Below are positions 53,442 through 61,697 of a stretch of 64,000 nt of DNA, in pieces (position 1 is the stretch's first letter; each line of letters starts with the position of its first letter). The position numbers and the translations under genes were made by a program. This DNA is from an uncultured Collinsella sp. Its GTDB lineage: Bacteria > Actinomycetota > Coriobacteriia > Coriobacteriales > Coriobacteriaceae. The notes beneath the pieces were generated by a model that worked only from the letters and a program-made list of their open reading frames with translations, ran no database searches and was not told the origin of the DNA. The stretch covers positions 12,680 to 76,679 of the forward strand of contig CAUHFS010000001.1 in the NCBI GenBank assembly GCA_959605475.1. Direction: 5' to 3'.

Positions 53442-53815
53442 AGAACCCCTCTCTTGTTAGGGCTGCCGAACCGTGCCTCCACGGAAATGGACGGTAGCCC
53501 GAGTAAAACCGTACGCGCACAGGCGTTGTGCAGACATACGGTGCAAATTATACCCTCATGGACATGCTGTTTACGTGTGTCTTCGGCGGTTGGGAAAAGG
53601 GTTTATCCACTTCGACCTACCAAATAGGGATAGGTTTATTTTGGTCGGTTTTATCAGGCAAAACGGCAAGGGGGGCCGGCCTCAGGTTGTGATGAGGCCG
53701 GCCCCCTTTGGGGCTCTATGTGTGTATGGCAGTGCGGGGTTTATTGCGATGCGGCCACCGGGGCGTTTCCGTAGATAAAACCTGCCAAAATAAACCTGTC
53801 CCTAAATAGTAGGTT
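53442..53815. other. Promoter region of nfnA plus paired repeat D copies and a strong hairpin
   Basis: No gene. A 14-bp perfect GC hairpin GGGGGCCGGCCTCA (53671-53684 with 53693-53706) lies midway between two inverted repeat-D copies (53616-53655 and 53774-53818). The nfnA promoter should lie near 53445-53560 but cannot be assigned. Confidence 0.55.
53616..53655 (+). repeat. Hairpin repeat D, copy 2
   Basis: CCTACCAAATAGGGATAGG then TTTATTTTGGTCGGTTTTATC. About 80% identical to the inverse of 53774-53818 and to the copy after purF. Its ends ACCTACCAAA/TTTGGTCGGT pair with one mismatch. Confidence 0.7.
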
Positions 53816-53818
53816 TTA
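53774..53818 (-). repeat. Hairpin repeat D, copy 3, overlapping the pth stop codon
   Basis: On the minus strand it reads TAAAACCTACTATTTAGGG, then ACAGGTTTATTTTGGCAGG and TTTTATC. The first TAA is the pth stop codon, exactly as the copy at 26458 supplies the purF stop. Confidence 0.72.
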
Positions 53819-54445
53819 GTGCTTGCCGTTGGCGGAAGCGGCGCCGTTTACGTGATCGCGGGCGTAGATTACGCCGTGGACGATGGCCAGACCGGCGGCA
53901 TCTGCGGCGCGGGCGCAGGTGTTCTGGAAGTCCTCGGCCTCGCGGGCGCGTAGCTGCTTGAGCACGTAATCTGCCACGGCCATCTTGCCGGGAGGGTTGC
54001 CGATACCGGTGCGGATGCGACTAAAGTCGCGGCTGCCCATCTTGTCGATGATGGAGCGCAGGCCGTTGTGGCCGGCGTGGCCGCCGCCCACCTTAACACG
54101 TACGTCGCCGGCGGGAATGTCGAGCTCGTCGTGAATCACGAGTAGCTCCTCGGCCTTGATCTTGTACTCGCGGCAGAGCTTGGAGATGGGTCCCCCCGAG
54201 GTGTTCATATACGACTGCGGCTTGACCAGCACGATCTGGCGCTTGCCACCCTCTTCCTCGGGATCGTTAATGTTGATGAGTGCGACCTCGGCGCCGGCCT
54301 GGTTTTTCCAGTACGTGACACCGGCCTGACGGGCCAGCTCATCGATCGCCTTAAAGCCGGCGTTGTGGCGGGTCTCGGCATATTCCTCGCCAGGGTTGCC
54401 AAGTCCGGCAACCATGCGAATCTTAAGCGGCTGTGCAGCTGCCAT
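53816..54445 (-). CDS. pth: Peptidyl-tRNA hydrolase
   Basis: 209 residues, close to family size. The catalytic His lies in YAETRHNAGFKAID. SYMNTSGGPI, HDELDIPAGDVRVK and GGGHAGHNGLRSI are all conserved. It frees tRNA from prematurely released peptidyl-tRNA. AAAGGA is correctly spaced for the start at 54445, while the ATG at 54451 is too close. The stop codon belongs to repeat D. Confidence 0.96.
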   Translation of the reverse strand: MAAAQPLKIRMVAGLGNPGEEYAETRHNAGFKAIDELARQAGVTYWKNQAGAEVALININDPEEEGGKRQIVLVKPQSYMNTSGGPISKLCREYKIKAEELLVIHDELDIPAGDVRVKVGGGHAGHNGLRSIIDKMGSRDFSRIRTGIGNPPGKMAVADYVLKQLRAREAEDFQNTCARAADAAGLAIVHGVIYARDHVNGAASANGKH

Positions 54446-54559
54446 GTTCATCCTTTCGTTGATTTGTCGCCTGCTATGGTGAGCGACCCTGTTGCCGCTG
54501 TCAAATGGAGGGTAATTGAGGGCGTTTGGGCGCGTTTGGACGGCCGTCGAAATTAGAGG

Positions 54560-54764
54560 TGGACAGTTAGTTCAGATACGTATAAGTTCTGAAGACTCGA
54601 ATCACTCAATTCAATGCCGATACGTTGTTTTGGAGCTTTAGTTAGTCCATATGGCGCTGTTTTGAAGTCTACCCTGCCTTCAAATAGGGCGAATGGTATA
54701 GAGATAGCTGCAAAACAGCCTAATTCAATGAGTCCATTTATACGTATTTGAACTAACTGCCCAG
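54560..54764. repeat. Inverted-repeat element C, copy 1 (205 bp)
   Basis: The left end TGGACAGTTAGTTCAGATAC then GTATAA (54560-54585) and the right end TTATACGTATTTGAACTAAC then TG (54738-54759) are inverted with one mismatch over 22 bases. The interior is AT-rich and has no frame of note. A second element with the same ends and length is at 56087-56290. No target duplication is seen. Confidence 0.8.
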
Positions 54765-54796
54765 CCCTGCTCGACGGCGCACGGGTGATTCGCCGT

Positions 54797-55924
54797 TTAG
54801 ACCGGCGCGAGGCCGGTTCCGGCCCGCAGAGCGTTGAGCCAAGCGGCCTGACGCTTGCGATAGCCCTTGATACGGTACCGGAATCGGACTCCTGCGAGTC
54901 GATGCATCGTTTGGGCGAAGGCTTCGAGTGCAACAAGGTCTTTCATTTGGTCGCGATTGATAACCAGGACGTGGATGCCCATGGCCTTGAGGCCATTATT
55001 TCGATTGCCATCGTGGATGCGAGCGTTTTGAAGCTCATGCCCAATTCCGTTGTATTCGTTGTCGACTCCGGCTGCCTGGCAATATAGGTCGCAGATGGCA
55101 TAGGGGATGCCCGAGGACATGTTGACCGCAAGAGTATCGAAGTCGATTCGATGGTTGAGTAGCAGGCCTCCCATGGGCAGGCTGCAACATCCGAATCCGC
55201 CAAAGCGCATGGGCGCTCCGAGAACGGCAAACATTAGGGATTCGGCTGGGGATGCGGATCCAGCCCGGGCGAGTTTGACTGCCGTGCGAAACGAGGCGTA
55301 TGAGCTACTTTTGGCGAACCGTGCGACCGCCTCGAGCTCTTCGATGGTCGTGGCGGGCTCGCATTTGTAGTGCGCCTGTTCATAGCGGGTTTCGTTCTGT
55401 TGTTCGGTCGCCGACTGGTCGTCCCGGCAATCGAGGTCGTCCATCGCTTCGTAGACATCGCCCTTGGGCCAGATGTCGTCATAAGCAATGGGGTATGTTG
55501 CCCCGGGAGGAAGGGAGTAGGTTCCGAGCAGTTCCATGAGAAGCATCAAGGTTTTGGCGACTGATTCATTTTTGGAACAAAGCATGGCTGTCATGGCAGG
55601 AGACGTTGCGTAGATGTCGGCCTCGATGTGCATAATTGCACCTTCAGGAAGCGAAGCGGAGAGAATATGCTGAAGAAGTCGCTTGTCGGGACGTCTGTTG
55701 TCTTCGCTTGAAACGAGAAGATCAAGCAGTTCGGAATCATCTTCATTCCAGGCGTCGAGTATCGAAAGTGCGCCAAAGTCTATCGCGTCATTGTTGGGAA
55801 TGCAGCTAGCCAAGGCATGTGCTTGCTGTTCGCTATCAACGGAGTCCCAGGGTAGGGCAGAGTACGCCCGTCGTGCGCGACGAATTGCGCGGAGGGCGGA
55901 GAGATGTGAAATCACGGTCGTCAT
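54797..55924 (-). CDS. Orphan protein with a VSR/DUF559-like nuclease-type C-terminal domain
   Basis: 375 residues. The N-terminal 200 residues match nothing I know (AYSALPWDSVDSEQQAHALA). In the C-terminal third, YAICDLYCQA, then VDNEYNGIGHE, RIHDGNRNNGLKAMGIHVLVI and NRDQM follow the order seen in very-short-patch-repair-like and DUF559 nucleases. That order is D, then E-Y-x-G-x-x-H, a D-x-x-R-N-x-x-L helix and a G-x-x-V-L-x-I strand. The match is a pattern reading, not a proven homology. The gene lies between the two element-C copies, 33 bases from one and 163 from the other. No partner gene is present. Confidence 0.7.
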   Translation of the reverse strand: MTTVISHLSALRAIRRARRAYSALPWDSVDSEQQAHALASCIPNNDAIDFGALSILDAWNEDDSELLDLLVSSEDNRRPDKRLLQHILSASLPEGAIMHIEADIYATSPAMTAMLCSKNESVAKTLMLLMELLGTYSLPPGATYPIAYDDIWPKGDVYEAMDDLDCRDDQSATEQQNETRYEQAHYKCEPATTIEELEAVARFAKSSSYASFRTAVKLARAGSASPAESLMFAVLGAPMRFGGFGCCSLPMGGLLLNHRIDFDTLAVNMSSGIPYAICDLYCQAAGVDNEYNGIGHELQNARIHDGNRNNGLKAMGIHVLVINRDQMKDLVALEAFAQTMHRLAGVRFRYRIKGYRKRQAAWLNALRAGTGLAPV

Positions 55925-56086
55925 AGCTATAACGTACTAAGTTGGCGGCAGAATGCGACCGCCATACCGTTCTTTTCGCTCAGCGGGGCGCTGTGCGCCA
56001 TGAACGGCTGGGTGTTATGAAATCGGTGGAATCGGCTGAGGGGATTGCAGGAAATTGAGCTCTGCCGCGAAGGTTGACGATAGCTA

Positions 56087-56290
56087 CTGGACAGTTAGTT
56101 CAGATACGTATAAGGCGACGGGCATTCGAGGCGTTTCTAAGGGCCTTCGAGGGTGATTTGAGGGTAAATATGCGGCGGTTGTACTCGAAAACGATGAGCT
56201 TTGGGCGGCATGGCATCCGCCGGGGAGCTCAGAAGGCTCCGAACGGCCCTTTGGGGCTTTAAAAAATACGTATCTGAACTAATTGTCCAG
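56087..56290. repeat. Inverted-repeat element C, copy 2 (204 bp)
   Basis: The ends CTGGACAGTTAGTTCAGATA then CGTAT (56087-56111) and ATACGTATCTGAACTAATTG then TCCAG (56266-56290) are inverted with one mismatch over 25 bases. The interior differs almost wholly from copy 1 and is GC-rich. Confidence 0.82.
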
Positions 56291-56312
56291 GGAAGGTTGG
56301 CGAGGGATAGAA

Positions 56313-56344
56313 AAAGGGCCGGAATCGAGCTTCCGACCCTTTAA
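56313..56344 (-). terminator. Terminator of prs
   Basis: AAAGGGCCGGAA (56313-56324) pairs with TTCCGACCCTTT (56331-56342). On the minus strand a T-run (CCCTTTTTC) follows. It lies about 30 bases beyond the prs stop. Confidence 0.82.
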
Positions 56345-56375
56345 AAGCATCAAAGATGATGCGATGCGCGTTGGA

Positions 56376-57362
56376 CTACAGCGCGAAGTCGCCGCCGACG
56401 AGCGTGGAGACGGGCTCCTCGTGGTAAACGGCGGAGATGGCCTGAGCGAACTCCTCGGCGACCGAGATGGTCTTGATCTTGCCGCCGACCTCGACGGGAA
56501 TGGCGTCGGTGACGAGGCACTCGACGATCGGGGCGTCGTTCAGACGCTCGATAGCCGGACCGGAGAAGATGCCGTGGGTGGCGCAGACGTAGATGTCGCC
56601 AGCGCCCATAGCCTTGAGCTCCTTGACGTTGGCGCACAGGGTGCCAGCGGTGTCGATCATGTCGTCGTTGATGATGCAGGTCTTGCCCTTGATGTCACCG
56701 ATGATGCCCATGACCTCGGCGGCGTTGTGGCGCGGACGGCCCTTGTGGGCGATGGCCAGGTCGCAGCCGAGCATGTCGGACAGCTTCTTGGCGGCCTTGG
56801 CGCGGCCCACATCGGGGGAGACGACAACCAGGTTGTCGGTGTCGAAGTGCATGTCGTTGTAGTACTGGCCAAACAGCGGCAGCGCGGACAGGTGGTTAAC
56901 CGGGATATCGAAGAAGCCCTGGATCTGGCCCTGGTGCAGGTCGAGGGTGATGATGCGGTTGACGCCGGCGCGCTCGAGCAGGTTGGCGACGAGGCGGGCG
57001 GTGATGGGCTCGCGCGGGCCGGCCTTGCGGTCCTGGCGGGCATAGCCGTAGTGGGTGATAACGGCGGTGATGGAGCGGGCGGATGCGCGCTTGGCAGCGT
57101 CGGTGGCGATGAGCAGCTCCATGAGCATGTCGTTGACGTTGCCGCCGGCCACGGACTGAATCAGGAAGACGTCGGCGCCGCGGACGGTCTCGTCGTAGCG
57201 GGCGTAAATCTCACCGTTGGCGAACTGCTTTAGCGTAAGGCCCGAAAGCTCGACCCCAAGGTACTCAGCAATCTTCTGAGCGAGGGGACGGTTGGAGGAA
57301 CCGGAATACACGCGGATGGACTTGCGCATATTCTCCGACTTCTCGGGATCATTAATCGGCAT
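56376..57362 (-). CDS. prs: Ribose-phosphate pyrophosphokinase
   Basis: 328 residues, normal for class I PRPP synthetase. YSGSSNRPLAQKIAEYLG is a typical N terminus. DLHQGQIQGFFDIPVNHL is the catalytic/flexible region, and TCIINDDMIDTAGTLC is the PRPP-binding loop. It makes PRPP from ribose-5-phosphate and ATP for purine, pyrimidine, His, Trp and NAD synthesis. GGAGAAGGG precedes the start on the minus strand. The glmU gene lies upstream, separated by a terminator. Confidence 0.96.
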   Translation of the reverse strand: MPINDPEKSENMRKSIRVYSGSSNRPLAQKIAEYLGVELSGLTLKQFANGEIYARYDETVRGADVFLIQSVAGGNVNDMLMELLIATDAAKRASARSITAVITHYGYARQDRKAGPREPITARLVANLLERAGVNRIITLDLHQGQIQGFFDIPVNHLSALPLFGQYYNDMHFDTDNLVVVSPDVGRAKAAKKLSDMLGCDLAIAHKGRPRHNAAEVMGIIGDIKGKTCIINDDMIDTAGTLCANVKELKAMGAGDIYVCATHGIFSGPAIERLNDAPIVECLVTDAIPVEVGGKIKTISVAEEFAQAISAVYHEEPVSTLVGGDFAL

Positions 57363-57503
57363 TACCCTTCTCCTTTATATCGAATGCCATATAGATGCCT
57401 TGTTGCATTGTAACCGCGCGACGGGGTTAATCGGGTCTTGATAACGTCTTTACCGTCAACGGACACGAACCGACCACTCATCCGGCCGCGCAGGTCAACA
57501 TAG

Positions 57504-57536
57504 AAAAAGGAGCCATCCCCAGGGGAACAGCTCCTT
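57504..57536 (-). terminator. Terminator of glmU
   Basis: AAGGAGC (57507-57513) and GCTCCTT (57530-57536) form a short stem. On the minus strand a TTTTT run follows. Confidence 0.65.
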
Positions 57537-57553
57537 AGATGCTTGGTAAAACG

Positions 57554-58966
57554 TTATACCTCGTCGTCCTCGTGCAGACGGCGGCGATAATCGGCGGCCC
57601 AGCCCTCAATATTTACCTGACGGGCGCGGCCCAGGCCGAGTGCGTCGGCCGGGACCGGCTCGGTGATGACGGAGCCGGCGGCCACGAGTGCACCGTCGCC
57701 AATCTGGGCGGGCGCGACCATCATGGTGTCGGAGCCGATGAAGGCGTCCTTGCCGATGACGGTCTTGTGCTTGTGCACGCCGTCGTAGTTGCAGGTGATG
57801 GAGCCCGCGCCTACGTTGACGCCGGAGCCCATGGTGGTGTCGCCGATGTAGGACAGGTGCGGCACCTTGGAGCCCTCGCCGATCGTGGACTTCTTGATCT
57901 CCACGTGCGTGCCGGCTTTGGAGCCGTCGAGCATGTGGGTGCCCGGGCGCAGGTAGGCGCGCGGGCCGCAGTCGACGCCGTTCTCGATGACGGCCTCGAT
58001 GGCGATGGTCTCATCGATGACGCAGCCGCTGCCGACGGTGGTGTCGGTGAGGCGACTGTTGGGGCCGAGCTGGCACTCCTCGCCCACGGTGACGTGGCCG
58101 ATCAGGTGCGTCTGCGGCCACACGACGGTGTCGCGGCCGATAACGGCATCGGGGCCGATCCAGGCCTGCGTGGGGTCGATGAAGGTAACGCCCTCGGCCA
58201 TCCAGTGCTCGTTGATGCGGTCGCGCGCGATAGCGGTGAGCTGCGCGAGCTGGATGCGGCTGTTGACGCCCAGGCCATCGCGGTAGTCATCGCAGTGGAA
58301 GATGGAGACAGCCTGGCCGTGGCTTTTGAGAATCTCGAGCATGTCGGGCAGGTAGTACTCGGATTGCGCGTTGTCGTTGCCGATCTCGTTAATGTGGGCG
58401 GCGAGCTGCGCGCCGTCGAAGGCGTAGCAGCCGGCGTTGCACTCGAGCAGCGTGGCGGCCTGCTCGGGCGTGCAGTCCTTCTGCTCGATGATGCGCTCGA
58501 TCTGACCATCGGCGCCCAGCTTGATGCGGCCGTAGCCGAAGGGGTCGGGCGGGGTCATGGTCATGACGGTGCAGGCGAGCTCACCGGTGGCGACGGTCTG
58601 CGCGAACTTGGCGACGGTGTCGGCGGTGATGAGCGGCAGGTCGCCGTTGAGCACCACGACGGGGCCTTGCGTGATGCCGCAGGCCTCGAGCGCGACCTTC
58701 ACGGCGTGACCGGTGCCCAGGCGCTCGGTCTGCTCAACGCACTCGACCTTGGTGGCACTGTTGGCGTAGGCGCCGTCGATGAGGGCGCGCATCTCGTCGG
58801 CGTGGCTGCCGATGACGACCACGACGCGGCCGCAGCCGGCCTTGATGGTGGCGTCGACGATCCACTGGACCATGGGCTTGCCCAGGATCTTGTGCGAAAC
58901 CTTGCAGTGGTTCGACTTCATGCGGGTGCCCTCGCCGGCGGCGAGGATAATTGCGGTTGCGTCCAT
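57554..58966 (-). CDS. glmU: Bifunctional UDP-GlcNAc pyrophosphorylase / GlcN-1-P acetyltransferase
   Basis: 470 residues. The nucleotidyltransferase domain starts with IILAAGEGTRMKSNHCK. The C-terminal half is a left-handed beta helix of hexapeptide repeats with GKDAFIGSDTMMVAPAQIG. It makes UDP-GlcNAc for peptidoglycan and wall polymers. AGGAGA precedes the ATG at 58966; the longer open frame upstream is non-coding. glmU-prs order is common in Gram-positive bacteria. Confidence 0.97.
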   Translation of the reverse strand: MDATAIILAAGEGTRMKSNHCKVSHKILGKPMVQWIVDATIKAGCGRVVVVIGSHADEMRALIDGAYANSATKVECVEQTERLGTGHAVKVALEACGITQGPVVVLNGDLPLITADTVAKFAQTVATGELACTVMTMTPPDPFGYGRIKLGADGQIERIIEQKDCTPEQAATLLECNAGCYAFDGAQLAAHINEIGNDNAQSEYYLPDMLEILKSHGQAVSIFHCDDYRDGLGVNSRIQLAQLTAIARDRINEHWMAEGVTFIDPTQAWIGPDAVIGRDTVVWPQTHLIGHVTVGEECQLGPNSRLTDTTVGSGCVIDETIAIEAVIENGVDCGPRAYLRPGTHMLDGSKAGTHVEIKKSTIGEGSKVPHLSYIGDTTMGSGVNVGAGSITCNYDGVHKHKTVIGKDAFIGSDTMMVAPAQIGDGALVAAGSVITEPVPADALGLGRARQVNIEGWAADYRRRLHEDDEV

Positions 58967-59162
58967 GTGATCTCCTGTTACGTTATAGAGACGTGTGTTT
59001 GGAAACGATACACGGCGCAATATGATACCGCAGGCATATGATGAGCGCGTAACGATTGGCGCATTGCCGCTGATGTCGGTGCCGCCGGCGTGGTGTTTGC
59101 GCTGGTTGTGCATGGCGTCGGCGCTGCGGCGTTGGCGTTTGAGCGAGGGATGGGAGGTGCCC

Positions 59163-60050
59163 GTGGATATCATGCGAGAGGAATCGGGCCACGAGCCCGT
59201 CGCGGCATTTTCGATGTCGCATCCGGCGGTGCCGGCGCTCTACATGGTGCTGACGCTGGGACTCACCATGTTCTCGATGCAGCCGGTGCTGATCGCGCTG
59301 TCGCTCACGGGCGGGCTGGCATACGGCTTTGCGACCCGCGGGGCTGCTCGCACGCTGAACGCGTTTCGCTGGCAGCTGCCGGTGATTTTGATTATCGCGC
59401 TGGTGAATCCGCTGTTTAGCGCCTCGGGATCGACGGAGGTGTTCCGCATCGGCATGCGCGCAGTGTATTTGGAGAGCATGGTATACGGCCTGTGTATGGG
59501 CGGGCTGTTTGTGGCGAGCGTGCTGTGGTTTGAGGCTGCGGCGTCGATGCTCGAATACGACAAGGTGCTCGCGCTGCTGGGTAATGCCGCACCGGTGATT
59601 GCGCTTATGATCTCGATGTGCATGAGGCTTATCCCGCAGTTTTTGCGCCGCGGTCGTACGGTGCTGGCGGTGCAGGATGCGATTGATGTGCCGGGCCGCG
59701 CGCCGGCCGACCCCGTGCGCTCGCGCCTGCGGGCGTCGAGCGTGTTGATGGGCTGGGGCATGGAAGATTCGCTGGAGCGCGCGGACGCGATGCGCTCGCG
59801 CGGGTGGGGTGCCGCGACGCGTCGTACGACGTATGCGCGGTATCGACTGGGGCGCAGCGACGTTGCCGCACTGGTTGGGCTTGCGCTGTTTGGCGTGGTC
59901 ACGGTGGCAGTGGCGTGGACCGCGACGACGCAGTATTCGTTTTACCCGCAGCTATCGGCGCCGGCGCCGTGGCCAGGCTATGTTGTATACGCGGCCTGGA
60001 TGGTGCTGCCCTGCGTGCTGCACGCGATTGACGAGAAGAGGTTTGGCTGA
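59163..60050 (+). CDS. ECF transporter T component (EcfT/CbiQ-like)
   Basis: About 295 residues with five or so TM segments. The T-component coupling motif with small residues appears at VLMGWGMEDSLERADAMRSR GWG (A-R-S/A-R-G type). The start is uncertain. GTG at 59163 has GGGAGGTG at good spacing, ATG at 59172 is next, and the frame is open back to 58995. The T component links two ATPases to a substrate-specific S protein. Its stop overlaps the ATPase start by one base (TGATG). Confidence 0.85.
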   Translation: MDIMREESGHEPVAAFSMSHPAVPALYMVLTLGLTMFSMQPVLIALSLTGGLAYGFATRGAARTLNAFRWQLPVILIIALVNPLFSASGSTEVFRIGMRAVYLESMVYGLCMGGLFVASVLWFEAAASMLEYDKVLALLGNAAPVIALMISMCMRLIPQFLRRGRTVLAVQDAIDVPGRAPADPVRSRLRASSVLMGWGMEDSLERADAMRSRGWGAATRRTTYARYRLGRSDVAALVGLALFGVVTVAVAWTATTQYSFYPQLSAPAPWPGYVVYAAWMVLPCVLHAIDEKRFG

Positions 60051-61693
60051 TGGCTCGGTTTGATAGGAGCTCGGCGGCGGGCGTGGCATATGGCTCGGCC
60101 GCGCCGGCGATTGAGGTGCGAGGCCTTAGTTTTGCCTATCCCGGGGCCGAGGCACCGGTGCTCGAGGGACTTGATTGGCGTGTTTCCCAAGGTGCGTTTG
60201 CGCTGCTTGTTGGCGGTACCGGGTCGGGCAAATCGACGCTGCTGTCGCTGCTCAAGCCCGAGATCGCTCCGGCGGGTACGCGCTCCGGCGAGCTGCGCGT
60301 GCTGGGCGAGCCCGTCGCCGACATGGACGTGCGGGCATCGGCTGAGCGCGTGGGTTATGTGTTCCAGGATCCTGAGAACCAGATCGTGTGCGAAACCGTG
60401 TGGCACGAGATGGCGTTTGGCCTAGAGAATCTGGGTGTGTCGCGCGACGAGATGCGCCGCCGTGTTGCCGAGACCAGCTATTTCTTTGGTCTGGAGGACT
60501 GGCTTCATCGCGATACCGATACGCTTTCGGGTGGTCGCAAACAGCTGCTGTCGCTTGCCGCCGTCCTGGCGCTGCGTCCGCGTGTGTTGCTGCTCGACGA
60601 GCCCACGTCTCAGCTCGATCCCGTTGCCGAGAAGAATTTTCTGCACGCGCTGTTTCGCGTGAACCGTGAGCTGGGCTGCACGGTTGTTGTGGCTACGCAT
60701 CAACCGCGGCCGATGCTCGAGTATGCGACGTGTGCGTACCGGATTGAGGGCGGTCGCGTGCGCGAGGTGGCGGATATGGCTTCTTTGGGACGCCGAGAAT
60801 CGCTGTTTTCCGATGACATGTTGGGGTGGGGTGCCATCCGATGTGCAAAAAACGGAGTATTCAGCAGGCGTGAGGACAATTTGGGCTCTCTGGAGTCGCC
60901 CGGGGACGTATCGAGTGCGAAAAAAAGTTCGGAATTGGACAAATCGTCCGAATTTGTGGCGCAAACGTCGCTCGAGAACGGCTCGGAAGCCTTCCCACGC
61001 ACGGATGGAAGCAGAATACTCCAAAAAATGCACGGCGGGTCGACTACCACCCTATCGGAAGGCTGGTTTCGCTACGATCGCGCGGGCGGTTGGGTGCTGC
61101 GCGGGCTCGATGTGACGTTTTCAGTTGGCGCGGTGCATGCGGTCGTGGGCGGAAACGGCTGCGGCAAGTCGACGATGCTCTCGGTGCTGGCCAAGACGGC
61201 TAAGCTGCAGCGCGGCCGCATGGTGCGCGGAGCGGCTTCGGCGGCGCTGCTGCCTCAGAATCCCAAAGCATTGCTGGTTGCCGAGACGGTTCGCGATGAG
61301 CTGATGGAATGGGCCTCGACCTGCGGATATGACGAGAACTTGGCGCGGGAGCGTGCGGCGCGACTGGGATTGGACGGCCTGGAGACGCGCCACCCCTACG
61401 ACCTCTCGGGCGGACAGCGCCAGCTGCTCGCACTGGCAAAGCTGCTGCTGATTGGCCCCGAGCTGCTGCTGCTTGACGAGCCCACGAAGGGCTTGGACCT
61501 GGAGAGCCGCCGCATCATCGCCCGCGCCCTGCGTGACCATGCGAAGGCTGGCGGCACCGTCATCATGGCTACGCACGATTTGGATTTTGCCGAGCAGGTT
61601 GCCGATGACGTTGCCATGATGTTTGACGGTGAGATTGCCTGCATGGAGCCCCCGGCCGACTTCTTTGCCGACAACGTGTTTTATAGGGCGTGA
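60050..61693 (+). CDS. Fused double ATPase of an ECF transporter (EcfA-EcfA)
   Basis: 547 residues carrying two ABC ATPase domains. The first has Walker A GGTGSGKSTL (near residue 56), TLSGGRKQLL and LLLDEPTSQLD. The second has GGNGCGKSTM (near residue 367), DLSGGQRQLL and LLLDEPTKGLD. The linker (about residues 264-328) is polar and low-complexity (SSAKKSSELDKSSEF). It coincides with a palindromic repeat in the DNA (60843-61033), so a repeat seems to have been inserted in frame. It drives vitamin or metal uptake with the T and S proteins. Confidence 0.9.
   Translation: MARFDRSSAAGVAYGSAAPAIEVRGLSFAYPGAEAPVLEGLDWRVSQGAFALLVGGTGSGKSTLLSLLKPEIAPAGTRSGELRVLGEPVADMDVRASAERVGYVFQDPENQIVCETVWHEMAFGLENLGVSRDEMRRRVAETSYFFGLEDWLHRDTDTLSGGRKQLLSLAAVLALRPRVLLLDEPTSQLDPVAEKNFLHALFRVNRELGCTVVVATHQPRPMLEYATCAYRIEGGRVREVADMASLGRRESLFSDDMLGWGAIRCAKNGVFSRREDNLGSLESPGDVSSAKKSSELDKSSEFVAQTSLENGSEAFPRTDGSRILQKMHGGSTTTLSEGWFRYDRAGGWVLRGLDVTFSVGAVHAVVGGNGCGKSTMLSVLAKTAKLQRGRMVRGAASAALLPQNPKALLVAETVRDELMEWASTCGYDENLARERAARLGLDGLETRHPYDLSGGQRQLLALAKLLLIGPELLLLDEPTKGLDLESRRIIARALRDHAKAGGTVIMATHDLDFAEQVADDVAMMFDGEIACMEPPADFFADNVFYRA
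60843..61033. repeat. Palindromic element inside the ATPase linker (191 bp)
   Basis: The ends GTGCA-N6-GGAGTATTCAGC (60843-60865) and GCAGAATACTCC-N6-TGCAC (61011-61033) are inverted with one change in the paired parts. TTCGGA and TCCGAA (near 60930 and 60950) pair inside. The segment stays in frame and encodes the linker. Confidence 0.7.
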
Positions 61694-61697
61694 TGGG

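Noticed and set aside
57539..59041. 500-codon plus-strand frame opposite glmU
   Set aside because: Shadow frame rich in Gly/Ala/Asp/Val; glmU on the minus strand is clear.
60050..61693. Two separate ATPase genes joined by a sequencing error
   Set aside because: The frame is open throughout, and there is no ribosome site or start before the second domain, so a true fusion is more likely.
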